Shown in pieces: positions 1 to 7,690 of a stretch of 21,327 nucleotides of DNA. Source of the stretch: JBFWIW01 sp050253535 (GTDB lineage: Bacteria; Bacillota; Clostridia; Oscillospirales; Oscillospiraceae); contig JBFWIW010000053.1 of NCBI GenBank assembly GCA_050253535.1, forward strand, positions 1 to 21,327, given 5' to 3'. Position numbers and translations under genes: made by a program. Under the pieces are notes generated by a model. It did not search any database and had not been told where the DNA came from. It saw only the letters and a program-made list of their open reading frames with translations. The stretch's first letter is position 1, and each line of letters opens with the position of its first letter.

Positions 1-2154
1 GGAAATATCATCAGGGACAACAATGCGGCCGGCAACGGAAGATTCGATATCGCGAGGGTCTGGACCCGGAATATCATAAGCGGAAATGTATGTGGAGAAA
101 GCCTGCCGCCATGGCTCTGCAAGGGATTCGCGGATGTACAACCCGAAGCGCCGGACAGCACGGGCGGAACCGAACCCTGCGCGATAGCGGATCTCCGCGT
201 CCCGGCCGATTACCCGACCATACAGCAAGCCGTTGACGCGGCAAGCCCCGGCGACATAATCAGCGTTGGGAGCGGCGTATACCGCGAACAGGTAACGGTA
301 AACAAAAACTGCCTTAAAATCGTTGGCGAGGAAGGGGCTGTGCTGGACGGCGGGGGGCGGCTGGACTCCGGATTTACACTGGAAGGCACAAGCGGCGTTG
401 AGATCCGGTCATTTTGTATACGGAACTACAGGCTGGATGGTGTAAGTGTTTTGGGCGGCGGGCAAAACACCGTCTCAGGCACGAGCATTTTTAACATTAT
501 TAATTACGGAATTTTTCTCGATACCGCTACCATCAACAACAGGATCTGCGGTTGCAGGATTGAGGGCGCTTACAACGGAGTTTATGACAGCAGCAGTAAC
601 CTCCACATCGAAAACAGCCGCATGTCCTATAACGGCAATTATGGTGTTTACGGCAGAAGAACCGGCACCAAAATCATAAAATCCGAAGTAGAAAACAACA
701 TCGGCGGCGGTATTGTTCACATCGGAAGCGGCGTCAGGATCACGGAATGCCGAATCTCGCGGAACATGTATAACGGCATTTCGGTCCAGGACGACTGTAT
801 CATCGAAAATTGCGAGGCCTGCTTCAATGCAAGGATCGGTATTGAACTCAACCGCGGAAACAATTTGGTAAAAGACAACCTGCTCTCCTCTAACGGAATA
901 TACGGCATTTTTTCCGCGATCGGAAACTCTATCGTAGGCAACCGTGCGGACAACAACAAATTATATGGAATCTATGTGACGGACAATAATTATGTCCAGA
1001 GCAACACGGCCCATGGAAATACGATCTACGATATCGTGCGAAATGGGATAAACAGTCTCTTCCATGACAACCACTGCGACAGCTGCCTTCCGCCGTGGAT
1101 CTGCGCCGGTGTCCTCACGTCGCCGAAAATGGAACGGCAGGGAGACGCTGAGGAGGCGGCTGCGACTATCGTTGTCCCCGACGACTATCCGACGATCCAG
1201 GGCGCGGTGGACGCGGCAATACCCGGGGACGTCATCCTCGTAAAAGAAGGCACGTACAGCGAGCAGGTGACGATCGTCCAAAGCAGGATCAAAATCATCG
1301 GCGAGGAGCAGACCGTTCTGGACGGGGGCAGGGTGCTTGAACACGGGTTTATCGTCTCCGGTACCTTCGATGTGGAAATCCGGTCGTTTACCATCCTGAA
1401 TTACACCTCGTACGGGATTTCAGTTACTGAAAGCAGCCATGAAATCGTTTTATCGGATATCAGCGCAATGAACTGTTATTACGGCATGCATCTGGATAGC
1501 GGCACAAGCAACTGCCGGATTACCGGATGCTCCGTGATAGGCAGCGGTCATATCGGCATATACGGTTTAACAGACAACCTGGTTATCGAAAACTGCGATA
1601 TTTCATATAACCCGAGCTCTGCGATCGTGACCGATTGCAGCACGTCCGCTGTCCGCAGCAATACGATCCACAATAACCTGGGCTACGGAATAAACAACCA
1701 GGTAAACAACAATGCGGTCATCACTGGCAACAGTCTCTATGAAAACCGGGGCACCTGCCTGGCTGCGTACGGTTTCTCGGCGATCCGGGGAAATGAGGTA
1801 TTCAATAACTATTCAAAAGGCATCTCGGCGAACCAGCGTTGCATTGTCGAAAGAAACCGCTGTGTTGGGAACGGAGACGCGGGCATTATCGCCGATGGCG
1901 AGTGCTGCGTGAAAAACAACGATGTGCGGGATAACCTGGGCTACGGCCTGGCCGTCTATTACGCTGGCAACGTCGTCGCACACAACACGGCGGTTCAGAA
2001 CAAGAATTATGACATCGTCATCAATCAGTCCGGGAACTGGACCCACGGCAATACCTGCGGGAAAAGCGTGCCTCCATGGGCCTGCGGCGAATGCCGGGCG
2101 GATCAGGGAAATCAGCCGGAGACGAGAGAGGAGAACGGATATGGACAGAACTGA
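1..2154 (+). CDS. Modular right-handed parallel beta-helix repeat protein (5' end outside window)
   Basis: The frame is open from the first base, so the N-terminus lies upstream; the ATG at 340 is internal. About 717 residues are visible. They are Asn/Gly/Ile-rich with short periodic strand-turn repeats (patterns such as N-x-x-x-x-N, GYGI, IENC), typical of NosD/pectate-lyase-like beta-helices. The protein is modular. The opener DYPTIQ..VDAA.PGD occurs at about 199 and 1174 (975 nt apart). The closer PPW-x-C occurs at 106, 1090 and 2071 (984 and 981 nt apart). The window therefore holds the end of one module and two complete modules of about 326 residues. Each closer has a Cys 6-8 residues before PPW and another just after it, so a disulfide is possible. 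Such folds often bind or cleave polysaccharide or form surface fibres. No catalytic site was identified, so function is unassigned. No signal peptide can be seen because the start is missing. Confidence 0.85.
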   Translation, partial: GNIIRDNNAAGNGRFDIARVWTRNIISGNVCGESLPPWLCKGFADVQPEAPDSTGGTEPCAIADLRVPADYPTIQQAVDAASPGDIISVGSGVYREQVTVNKNCLKIVGEEGAVLDGGGRLDSGFTLEGTSGVEIRSFCIRNYRLDGVSVLGGGQNTVSGTSIFNIINYGIFLDTATINNRICGCRIEGAYNGVYDSSSNLHIENSRMSYNGNYGVYGRRTGTKIIKSEVENNIGGGIVHIGSGVRITECRISRNMYNGISVQDDCIIENCEACFNARIGIELNRGNNLVKDNLLSSNGIYGIFSAIGNSIVGNRADNNKLYGIYVTDNNYVQSNTAHGNTIYDIVRNGINSLFHDNHCDSCLPPWICAGVLTSPKMERQGDAEEAAATIVVPDDYPTIQGAVDAAIPGDVILVKEGTYSEQVTIVQSRIKIIGEEQTVLDGGRVLEHGFIVSGTFDVEIRSFTILNYTSYGISVTESSHEIVLSDISAMNCYYGMHLDSGTSNCRITGCSVIGSGHIGIYGLTDNLVIENCDISYNPSSAIVTDCSTSAVRSNTIHNNLGYGINNQVNNNAVITGNSLYENRGTCLAAYGFSAIRGNEVFNNYSKGISANQRCIVERNRCVGNGDAGIIADGECCVKNNDVRDNLGYGLAVYYAGNVVAHNTAVQNKNYDIVINQSGNWTHGNTCGKSVPPWACGECRADQGNQPETREENGYGQN

Positions 2155-2452
2155 GGAACTCATGTATGATCTGGCCCGCCAGAAAAAGAGATTGGAAGAC
2201 ATGCGGGCATGGAAAAGCTCCGAGGCGCTGGTGCGGGCACAGACCGCCGCCGTCGAGAGCCTTGAAAAACAGATTGAGGAGATAGGAATCGGGGAAAACC
2301 CAGCCCGCAAGCCTGAGCTTGAAATTGATGACGTCATGGAACCCATTGACCCGGCATCGGCACAGAATTTGCGGGAGTATTATGTGAATCAAATACAAAA
2401 TCGTGAACAGGCAAATGATAAGCCGATCAGCCGCGCTTTCTGCGGCTCATAA
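2141..2452 (+). CDS. Small charged coiled-coil protein, unknown function
   Basis: A 103-residue ORF starting at the ATG at 2141. A strong purine-rich ribosome binding site (GAGAGAGGAG) lies about 7 nt upstream. The start overlaps the last 14 nt of the beta-helix gene, which suggests translational coupling. Residues 1-50 are rich in Glu, Lys, Arg, Leu and Ala with heptad-like spacing (MDRTEEL, LARQKKRLEDM, VESLEKQIEEI), predicting a coiled coil. The rest is acidic, then polar and probably disordered. There is no signal peptide or membrane segment. I do not recognise a family. The overlap implies co-expression with the beta-helix protein. An in-frame ORF extending further upstream is only the antecedent frame inside the beta-helix gene and lacks its own ribosome binding site. 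Confidence 0.7.
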   Translation: MDRTEELMYDLARQKKRLEDMRAWKSSEALVRAQTAAVESLEKQIEEIGIGENPARKPELEIDDVMEPIDPASAQNLREYYVNQIQNREQANDKPISRAFCGS

Positions 2453-2483
2453 TAGTAATCCCATGTTCTCCGCCAACGGAAAC

Positions 2484-2508
2484 GACCAAAATTCTCATAA
2501 TTTTGGTC
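2484..2508 (+). terminator. Perfect 10-bp inverted repeat, possible weak terminator
   Basis: GACCAAAATT, loop CTCAT, AATTTTGGTC. It lies 32 nt after the stop of the coiled-coil gene. It is followed by ATTTCTGC rather than a proper U run, so intrinsic termination would be weak. It may still mark the 3' end of the beta-helix operon. Confidence 0.35.
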
Positions 2509-2748
2509 ATTTCTGCGTTAATATTGCAGAAAACAGATTATAAACTTCTCAAAGCGGCAAATCCAAAAGAGAACTATCAACTTGAGGTGATTTTTGCAAA
2601 CGGCAGCAGCGTCAGGCTTGATCTGAAGCCTAGACTTCATACCCTGCGATTCAGTATCCTGAGGGACCAGGCGCTCTGCGCGCCGAAACGGACGGTTCAC
2701 GTTTATTTAATTTGCACAAAATCCTTAAAAATGGCTTTGTCACATTAA
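2503..2748 (+). pseudogene. DUF2442-like remnant
   Basis: A TTG-started frame of 81 codons without a clear ribosome binding site. Its middle part (about residues 18-50: NYQLEVIFANGSSVRLDLKP, then RFSILRD) resembles the N-terminal half of DUF2442 proteins (dYkL.v.F.nGe...Dl.p.l....f..L.d). The expected second half with its conserved Trp motif is replaced by unrelated sequence. The start overlaps the hairpin at 2484-2508. The likeliest reading is a decayed copy of a small DUF2442 gene. A short intact gene cannot be excluded. The rest of the interval up to the terminator at 2757 shows nothing else. Confidence 0.4.
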
Positions 2749-2756
2749 ACTTGCAG

Positions 2757-2787
2757 AAAAAAATCGCCGCCCATTAATGGCGGCGAT
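2757..2787 (-). terminator. Rho-independent terminator of the helicase operon
   Basis: On the minus strand this reads ATCGCCGCC, a 7-nt loop, GGCGGCGAT, then a run of seven T. The stem is 9 bp, perfect and GC-rich. It begins directly after the stop codon of the second helicase gene, so it should end the two-gene transcript. Confidence 0.9.
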
Positions 2788-2789
2788 AA

Positions 2790-4016
2790 TTATTTGCGTC
2801 TTTCAGGGCGACGGTAGGACTGTTTTTGTCCGCGTGCCGGGTATGGCTTACGCTGCGGCTCTGCCGAGTAAGAGCAAACCTCCATCGGCCACGGGCTGTC
2901 GACTACCGGAATCCTTTTACCGATAAGATTTTCGACCGCGAAAAGTCTTTCAAGCTCATCGTAGCAACTGAAGCTGATCGCGTCGCCGGAAAGTCCGGCG
3001 CGTCCCGTACGCCCTATGCGGTGGATGTACGTCTCCGGATCCTCAGGGATATCATAATTGAAAACGTGAGACAGCTCCGCTATATCAAGGCCGCGGGCGG
3101 CGATGTCCGTTGCGACCAAAACGCCGATGTCTCCGCTCATGAAGCGGTGGAGCGCCTCCTGCCGCGCGTTCTGGCTCTTATTGCCGTGGATCGCCATTGA
3201 TTTAATATTGGCCTTTTCCAGTTCGCGCACGACCTTGTCCGCACCGTACTTCGTACGGGTGAATACGAGGGCGCTGTGCACGTTCTGGCTTTTTATCAAC
3301 GAGGCTAGCAGCTTGCCTTTGTTGACCTTGTCCACATAGTAAAGCCACTGAGATATGCTGTCCACCGTACTGGTCACGGGGTCCATTTTAACGGTTGTGG
3401 GGTTATCCAGAATGGTCATTGCCAATTTTTCCACATCCGGCGGCATAGTCGCGGAGAAGAACAGCGTCTGCCGAGACTTCGGAATGAAGTGCAGTATCCG
3501 CCTTATATCATTGATAAAGCCCATGTCCAACATACGGTCGGCCTCATCCAAAACGAATATCTCGAGTTTGTTGAGCTTTATAAAGCCCTGCCCGATGAGA
3601 TCGTTTAAACGCCCCGGTGTAGCAACGAGTATGTCTACGCCCGCTTTAAGCTGCTCGACCTGTCTCGTTTGTTTTACGCCGCCGAAAATAACGCATTTTT
3701 TCAGCGGAAGTCCCGCGCCATACGTGTCGAAACTTTCGCATATCTGTATAGCCAGCTCCCGAGTCGGCGTGACTATAAGCGCGCGTATCGGCCGGTTTTC
3801 TCCGCGTCTGTAATCCGTATACCCGGAAAGCCGCTGCAATATAGGCAGCGCAAATGCAGCCGTTTTACCGGTACCTGTCTGGGCGCAGCCAAGGACGTCT
3901 TTCCCCTCTAGCACCAGCGGTATTGTCGCTTTCTGTATGGGCGTGGGCGTTTCATAACCTGCGCTTGCCACAGCGTCAAGCAGCGGCGCTGCTAAATCAA
4001 GTTCGTTGAATTTCAT
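2790..4016 (-). CDS. rhlE: DEAD-box ATP-dependent RNA helicase, RhlE-like
   Basis: A 408-residue two-RecA-domain helicase that unwinds or remodels RNA using ATP in the cytoplasm. Visible motifs in order: Q motif (PTPIQ, 24-28), motif I AQTGTGKT (45-52), PTRELA (84-89), TPGR (133-136), DEAD (157-160), SAT (188-190), and motif VI HRIGRTGR (332-339). The C-terminal tail after about 370 is short and Arg/Lys/Tyr-rich (ends RRPERRK), as in RhlE-type enzymes, which lack the folded DbpA-type RNA-binding domain. The ATG at 4016 has GGGAG 7-8 nt upstream. The gene starts 15 nt after the stop of the preceding helicase, so the two form one operon closed by the terminator at 2757-2787. Likely roles are ribosome assembly, mRNA turnover or cold adaptation. 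The exact substrate is unknown. Confidence 0.93.
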   Translation of the reverse strand: MKFNELDLAAPLLDAVASAGYETPTPIQKATIPLVLEGKDVLGCAQTGTGKTAAFALPILQRLSGYTDYRRGENRPIRALIVTPTRELAIQICESFDTYGAGLPLKKCVIFGGVKQTRQVEQLKAGVDILVATPGRLNDLIGQGFIKLNKLEIFVLDEADRMLDMGFINDIRRILHFIPKSRQTLFFSATMPPDVEKLAMTILDNPTTVKMDPVTSTVDSISQWLYYVDKVNKGKLLASLIKSQNVHSALVFTRTKYGADKVVRELEKANIKSMAIHGNKSQNARQEALHRFMSGDIGVLVATDIAARGLDIAELSHVFNYDIPEDPETYIHRIGRTGRAGLSGDAISFSCYDELERLFAVENLIGKRIPVVDSPWPMEVCSYSAEPQRKPYPARGQKQSYRRPERRK

Positions 4017-4031
4017 TTTGCTTCTCCCTTA

Positions 4032-5747
4032 TCATCTGCGGGCACGATACGGTTTTGCGGTTTTGCAAAACCGCTTTTCGCCACGTGAGCGTTCGCCATC
4101 CTGTCTGCGGCTGGGTTTACATACGCCGGCGAGCTTTTCTGGATGCACGCGCCTTCCAAAAATGTTACAGCCCGACATTGCCTTTAGGGTTTTTTCCACA
4201 CTGTCGGGCGGCACTTCGACAACCGTTTGCTCCGGAAAAATCTCGATCTTCCCAATATCGGAGGCGGTCAGCTCTGTATTCTCGATCATGGCGCCAAGTA
4301 TGTGGTTTTTCTTTATATTATGCGCCTCTCCGACGTCTATCGTAATCGTTGCATAATGCCGGGACGGCCTTTCCGCAAAAGTACGCTTCTTTTCGGTTGC
4401 AGCCGGTCGTGCCGGCTCTTTTATCTTCGGGATGTTGGGAAGCGCGGTATATTTTCCGGAAAAGCTGAGGCGAAGCGCCGCTTCCGCGATTTTCTGCCCG
4501 GAGAGGCCTTTTTCAATAAGCTGCTCCACGACTGCCGAAAACAGGGGCGACGGCTCTTCAAGAAGAGCGTTCTCCAATAGCTTTATAAGCTCGTCATTTT
4601 GTGATTTTTCCACATCAGTCGATGTGGGAGGCTGTATCTGGGTTATTTTCGAATTAATACTCGCGGCGATTCCGCGGATGATCGCCGACTCTCTTCGACC
4701 GCCGCAGATCGTAATTGAACAGCCGGATTTACCCGCACGTCCGGTACGTCCTATACGGTGGATATAGTATTCTGTGTTTGCGGGAATGTCAAAATTGATA
4801 ACGAAATCAATGTCGGAAACATCTATACCCCGAGCGGCTATATCAGTGGCGACGAGTATCGATGTTTTGCCGCGCTTGAAGCCGTACATAACTGATGTTC
4901 TCTGCGCCTGTTTTATATCGCTGTGGATGCTCTCGGCGGCAAAGCCCCTCGATATTAGCAGCCCGGTGAGCTCATCCACCATTTTCTTCGTGTTGCAAAA
5001 AATAATTGATCTTGCCTGTCTGTGAAACTCCATCAGCGAGAGCAGCGCCGCCATTTTGGCAGAATGCGGGACTTCGATATATTTCTGTTCGATCACATCC
5101 AGCGTGGCGTGGCCTTTATCTGCGTCTATCATTACCGGCGAGCGTTGAAAATCATTAGTCAGCGCGAGGATGGCGGGCGGCATTGTTGCGGAGAATAATA
5201 CTGTCTGACGCTCCTCCGGTACGTCGCGAAGTATGGTTTCAATGTCTTCCTTGAAGCCCATATTGAGCATTTCGTCGGCCTCATCCAATATGATCATCTT
5301 CAAACGACCAAGCTTGAGAGTCTTTCTGCGCATATGATCCATAACGCGCCCCGGCGTTCCGATAACGATATTTGCGCGGCGCAGGTGGATGCACTGCTTG
5401 TCTATCGCGGCTCCGCCGAATATCTCGACCGGTCTGACCGAGGGGATATAGCGCGTAAGCTTTCTTATCTCATCGCCCGCCTGCTGTGCAAGCTCTCTCG
5501 TCGGGCATAGGACGAGCACTTGGACTGTGGGCGTTTTTTCCTCGGTGTCGATAAGCTCGATGGCGGGTATGGCGAAGGCAATAGTCTTGCCCGTACCGGT
5601 CTGTGATCTTGCAATCACGTCACGCCCCTCCCTTATCGGCGGTATTGCCTCTGATTGTATGCCTGTTGCTGTTTCAAAACCCATTGTTTTAAGCGCGCGT
5701 TCAACATTAGGATTAAGTCCCATATCGGAGAAAAGGATTTGTGTCAT
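4032..5747 (-). CDS. DEAD-box ATP-dependent RNA helicase with DbpA-type RNA-binding domain (CsdA/DeaD-like)
   Basis: A 571-residue enzyme counted from the ATG at 5747, which has GAGG about 6 nt upstream. An in-frame TTG at 5759 overlaps that ribosome binding site and is less likely. Motifs: IQ of the Q motif (30-31; the usual TPIQ reads TGIQ), SQTGTGKT (48-55), PTRELA (82-87), GG (111-112), TPGR (131-134), DEAD (155-158), SAT (186-188), HRIGRTGR (330-337). Residues 465-538 form a DbpA/CsdA-type RRM-like domain (start HYATITIDVG, end HPEKL). It is followed by a basic tail. This architecture fits the DeaD/CsdA group, which remodels structured RNA and helps ribosome biogenesis at low temperature. 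It is first in a two-helicase operon. A promoter (5872-5900) and an intrinsic hairpin (5800-5829) lie upstream, pointing to leader-based control. The gene symbol is left blank because DeaD, CsdA and CshA are hard to separate by eye. Confidence 0.92.
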   Translation of the reverse strand: MTQILFSDMGLNPNVERALKTMGFETATGIQSEAIPPIREGRDVIARSQTGTGKTIAFAIPAIELIDTEEKTPTVQVLVLCPTRELAQQAGDEIRKLTRYIPSVRPVEIFGGAAIDKQCIHLRRANIVIGTPGRVMDHMRRKTLKLGRLKMIILDEADEMLNMGFKEDIETILRDVPEERQTVLFSATMPPAILALTNDFQRSPVMIDADKGHATLDVIEQKYIEVPHSAKMAALLSLMEFHRQARSIIFCNTKKMVDELTGLLISRGFAAESIHSDIKQAQRTSVMYGFKRGKTSILVATDIAARGIDVSDIDFVINFDIPANTEYYIHRIGRTGRAGKSGCSITICGGRRESAIIRGIAASINSKITQIQPPTSTDVEKSQNDELIKLLENALLEEPSPLFSAVVEQLIEKGLSGQKIAEAALRLSFSGKYTALPNIPKIKEPARPAATEKKRTFAERPSRHYATITIDVGEAHNIKKNHILGAMIENTELTASDIGKIEIFPEQTVVEVPPDSVEKTLKAMSGCNIFGRRVHPEKLAGVCKPSRRQDGERSRGEKRFCKTAKPYRARR

Positions 5748-5799
5748 GTATAACCTCAATTCAAAGATAATATAAAATGCAAAAGCTCATAAGACTCGG

Positions 5800-5829
5800 A
5801 AAAAAGGCGAGGACATAACTCCTCGCCTT
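5800..5829 (-). terminator. Intrinsic terminator in the helicase leader, probable attenuator
   Basis: On the minus strand: AAGGCGAGGA, a 6-nt loop, TCCTCGCCTT, then a T run (TTTTTT counting the end of the stem). The 10-bp stem is perfect. It sits about 53 nt upstream of the helicase ATG (5747) and downstream of the predicted promoter at 5872-5900. The upstream CAP gene already has its own terminator at 6024-6059. No gene lies between, so this one most likely acts within the helicase leader. Confidence 0.8.
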
Positions 5830-5871
5830 CCGTCAAGCAATCACTTTAAATAAATTATATTTCGAATATAT

Positions 5872-5900
5872 AGTTTATTGTATTATTCTGTGATTGTCAA
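5872..5900 (-). promoter_or_regulatory. Predicted sigma-A promoter of the two-helicase operon
   Basis: On the minus strand a perfect TTGACA (5895-5900) is followed by a 17-nt spacer and TAAACT (5872-5877). The predicted start near 5865 gives a leader of about 120 nt that contains the intrinsic hairpin at 5800-5829. Of the 5748-6090 interval, the rest holds the CAP terminator, an 18-bp tandem repeat and AT-rich sequence with no gene. Confidence 0.6.
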
Positions 5901-5982
5901 CTGTTATGACACAATAATTGTTTTCATAAAATCCGCTTTTTATAGGAAACGGAGCAGAAGTCATAATAAGATAGATATATAT

Positions 5983-6018
5983 CTTTTACAACACTATTGA
6001 CTTTTACAACACTATTGA
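5983..6018. repeat. Perfect 18-bp tandem duplication
   Basis: CTTTTACAACACTATTGA occurs twice head to tail without a mismatch, between the CAP terminator and the helicase promoter. It may be a recent slippage duplication or a pair of regulator sites. Nothing decides between these. Confidence 0.85.
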
Positions 6019-6023
6019 CAAAT

Positions 6024-6059
6024 AATAAATGCACCACACAGGCGTGTGGTGCATTTATT
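6024..6059 (-). terminator. Terminator of the CAP-protein gene
   Basis: A perfect 16-bp stem (AATAAATGCACCACAC and its complement) around a 4-nt loop, 31 nt after the CAP stop codon. The arm base is AT-rich, so it can work in either direction. On the minus strand it continues into ATTTGTC. Confidence 0.85.
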
Positions 6060-6090
6060 TTCCTATCAGCTTAAGCAGTCAATCTTTAAG

Positions 6091-7597
6091 TTATCCTATA
6101 AACTCCTGTGTCCAGTAATTCCCATCCGCAACATATCCCACGCCGATCTGTGTGTAGGCGCTGTTCAAGATGTTGGCTCTGTGTCCTGCGGAGTTCATCC
6201 ACCCATTTACGACTGCCTCGGGTGTGGCATAGCCCATCGCGATGTTCTCTCCGGCCGCCCTGTAGCTGATCCCGAAGGCTTTCAGCATATCGAAGGGTGA
6301 GCCGTAAGTAGGACTGGTGTGTGAAAAATAGTTGTTGTCGTGCATATCCTGTGATTTGGCCCTCGCCACGTTCGACAGCTCTGAACTCAACGTCAGCGGC
6401 GCCAGCCCGTTTGCCTCGCGCTGTTCATTTACGAGCGCCGCAACCTGCTGCTCAAAAGACAGATTGTCGATATTACCGGCGGCAGCGCCGCTGCTGTCCG
6501 AAGAGGTTGTTGTGTCACTGCTGTTTGAAGGGNNNNNNNNNNNNNNNNNNNNNNNNNNNNNNNNNNNNNNNNNNNNNNNNNNNNNNNNNNNNNNNNNNNN
6601 NNNNNNNNNNNNNNNNNNNNNNNNNNNNNNNNGTTGTGTCACTGCTGTTTGAAGGGGTCGACGTATCACTGTTGTCCGAAGGGACGGTCGTGTCACTGCT
6701 GTTTGAAGGGGTCGACGTATCACCGTTGTCCGAAGGGACGGTTGTGTCACTGCTGCCCGTAGGAGATGACGTCCCGGTGTTGGACTGCGTCACGGTGCAT
6801 TCCGTTTTTAAACAATTCAATATGTCCGTATTTATACCGCACTTTTGACAAAATGCACTTAAAAGATCGTACAGTGTATTTCCCGAGGTAGTCAAAGCGG
6901 TATTCACAGCCTGGCTGCAATCGTCGGTTGTCAAACAACTTTCCGTATCGCACCGGTTTCCGGAATCAGCACAGTTTATTTGTGTGCATACGTCGGTTGA
7001 TGCACAGCTGTCAGAGCAGGTCGCCTGCTCTGTATTCTGAACAGCCGTTACTTCTGCGGACTGTACTTCGGACTGCTCTTCCGGCTTCGCTGCGGACTGT
7101 TCCTGAGCTTTCGGTGTGTCCGCGGTATTGTTTGCCGCCTGTTCGTTTGAAGTCTCCTGCGCGCTGTCAGCGGCCTGCGTTTCCGTCGCTGCCGCTGCGG
7201 ATGTACAGTCAGACTGTGCTGTGTCCGCTGCCGCGGAAACGTCGGTCTGGCAGCCGGTACTTTCCGTCGTATCCCCGGCTATGTCCAAGCCATAGGATTT
7301 CAGAATATCCTTTACTGACGTATTTCCGGAAAGAACTTTCGATATGTCCGCGTCGCTGCAGTTCTGGGAACTATTTGCCTCACTGCTCGGACATGCATAA
7401 GATTTGGCACAGCCAAACAGCGCGTTAGCGTCGGTGCCGGATACACATCCGGTGCCTGCCTGTGAAGTTGTGCAGCCTTGATTTGATACTGTAATTCCTG
7501 AACATGTTGAACCCTGTGTGATTGGAGCGGCCCATGCGCTTATCGACATGCTTGTAACCAGGATCGCTAATAATAAGGTAATCATTATTTTTTTCAT
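6091..7597 (-). CDS. Secreted cysteine-rich CAP/SCP (YkwD-type) protein with Ser/Thr/Pro/Asp repeats; interrupted by assembly gap
   Basis: The ATG at 7597 has a near-perfect AAGGAGGT 8 nt upstream. Residues 1-23 form a signal peptide (MKK, hydrophobic core, cleavage near AWA-AP). The next 250 or so residues contain 19 Cys and are otherwise Ala/Ser/Thr/Gln-rich. They include two short helical segments with similar wording (VKDILKSYGLDI and LYDLLSAFCQKCGI). Then comes an array of 18-residue repeats (SSDTTVPSDN.DTSTPSN), in which the gap falls. The C-terminus is a CAP domain of about 120 residues: VNEQREANGL, then HTSP, GENIA, and GHRANIL to the final TQEFIG. It ends at TAA 6091. YkwD-type CAP proteins are secreted, and in spore-formers several belong to the spore coat or cell wall. 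CAP activity is unknown. The two halves appear in different frames only because the 100 N are not the true length. An enzyme function should not be assumed. Confidence 0.88.
6512..6755 (-). repeat. 54-bp tandem repeat array in the CAP gene
   Basis: Unit boundaries, marked by GTGTCACTG on the plus strand, occur at 6512, 6636, 6690 and 6744. The last three are exactly 54 nt apart, and the copies at 6636 and 6690 are nearly identical. Each unit encodes 18 residues of Ser/Asp/Thr/Pro linker. The array is interrupted by the N run at 6533-6632, so its true copy number is unknown. Confidence 0.9.
6533..6632. other. Assembly gap of exactly 100 N
   Basis: One hundred N, a standard scaffold placeholder, lie inside the 54-bp repeat array. 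The real length is not known. See the findings for a length prediction from repeat phase and reading frame. Confidence 0.97.
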
Positions 7598-7618
7598 GAT
7601 CGTTACCTCCTTGTCAAC

Positions 7619-7646
7619 ATTGTAACTATTTTGTAACTATTTTCAA
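7619..7646 (-). promoter_or_regulatory. Predicted CAP-gene promoter overlapped by an 11-bp tandem repeat
   Basis: On the minus strand TTGAAA (7641-7646), a 16-nt spacer and TACAAT (7619-7624) lie just before the ribosome binding site, giving a very short leader. Two perfect head-to-tail copies of GTAACTATTTT (plus strand, 7622-7632 and 7633-7643) cover the core promoter and could be an operator. Confidence 0.45.
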
Positions 7647-7690
7647 TATAAAAATATTTCCAGTTCCCACTTAGTTATACCGGAATAAAA

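Noticed and set aside
1813..2346. 177-codon minus-strand frame under the beta-helix and coiled-coil genes
   Set aside because: It is antisense to two genes with clear protein signatures, is Ser/Arg-rich, and has no ribosome binding site.
6515..6750. Frameshift in the CAP gene
   Set aside because: The frame change is explained by the 100-N placeholder. Repeat phase predicts a gap length divisible by three.
6512..6755. Repeat array considered as CRISPR
   Set aside because: The units are contiguous, in frame and coding (18 residues each), with no unique spacers.
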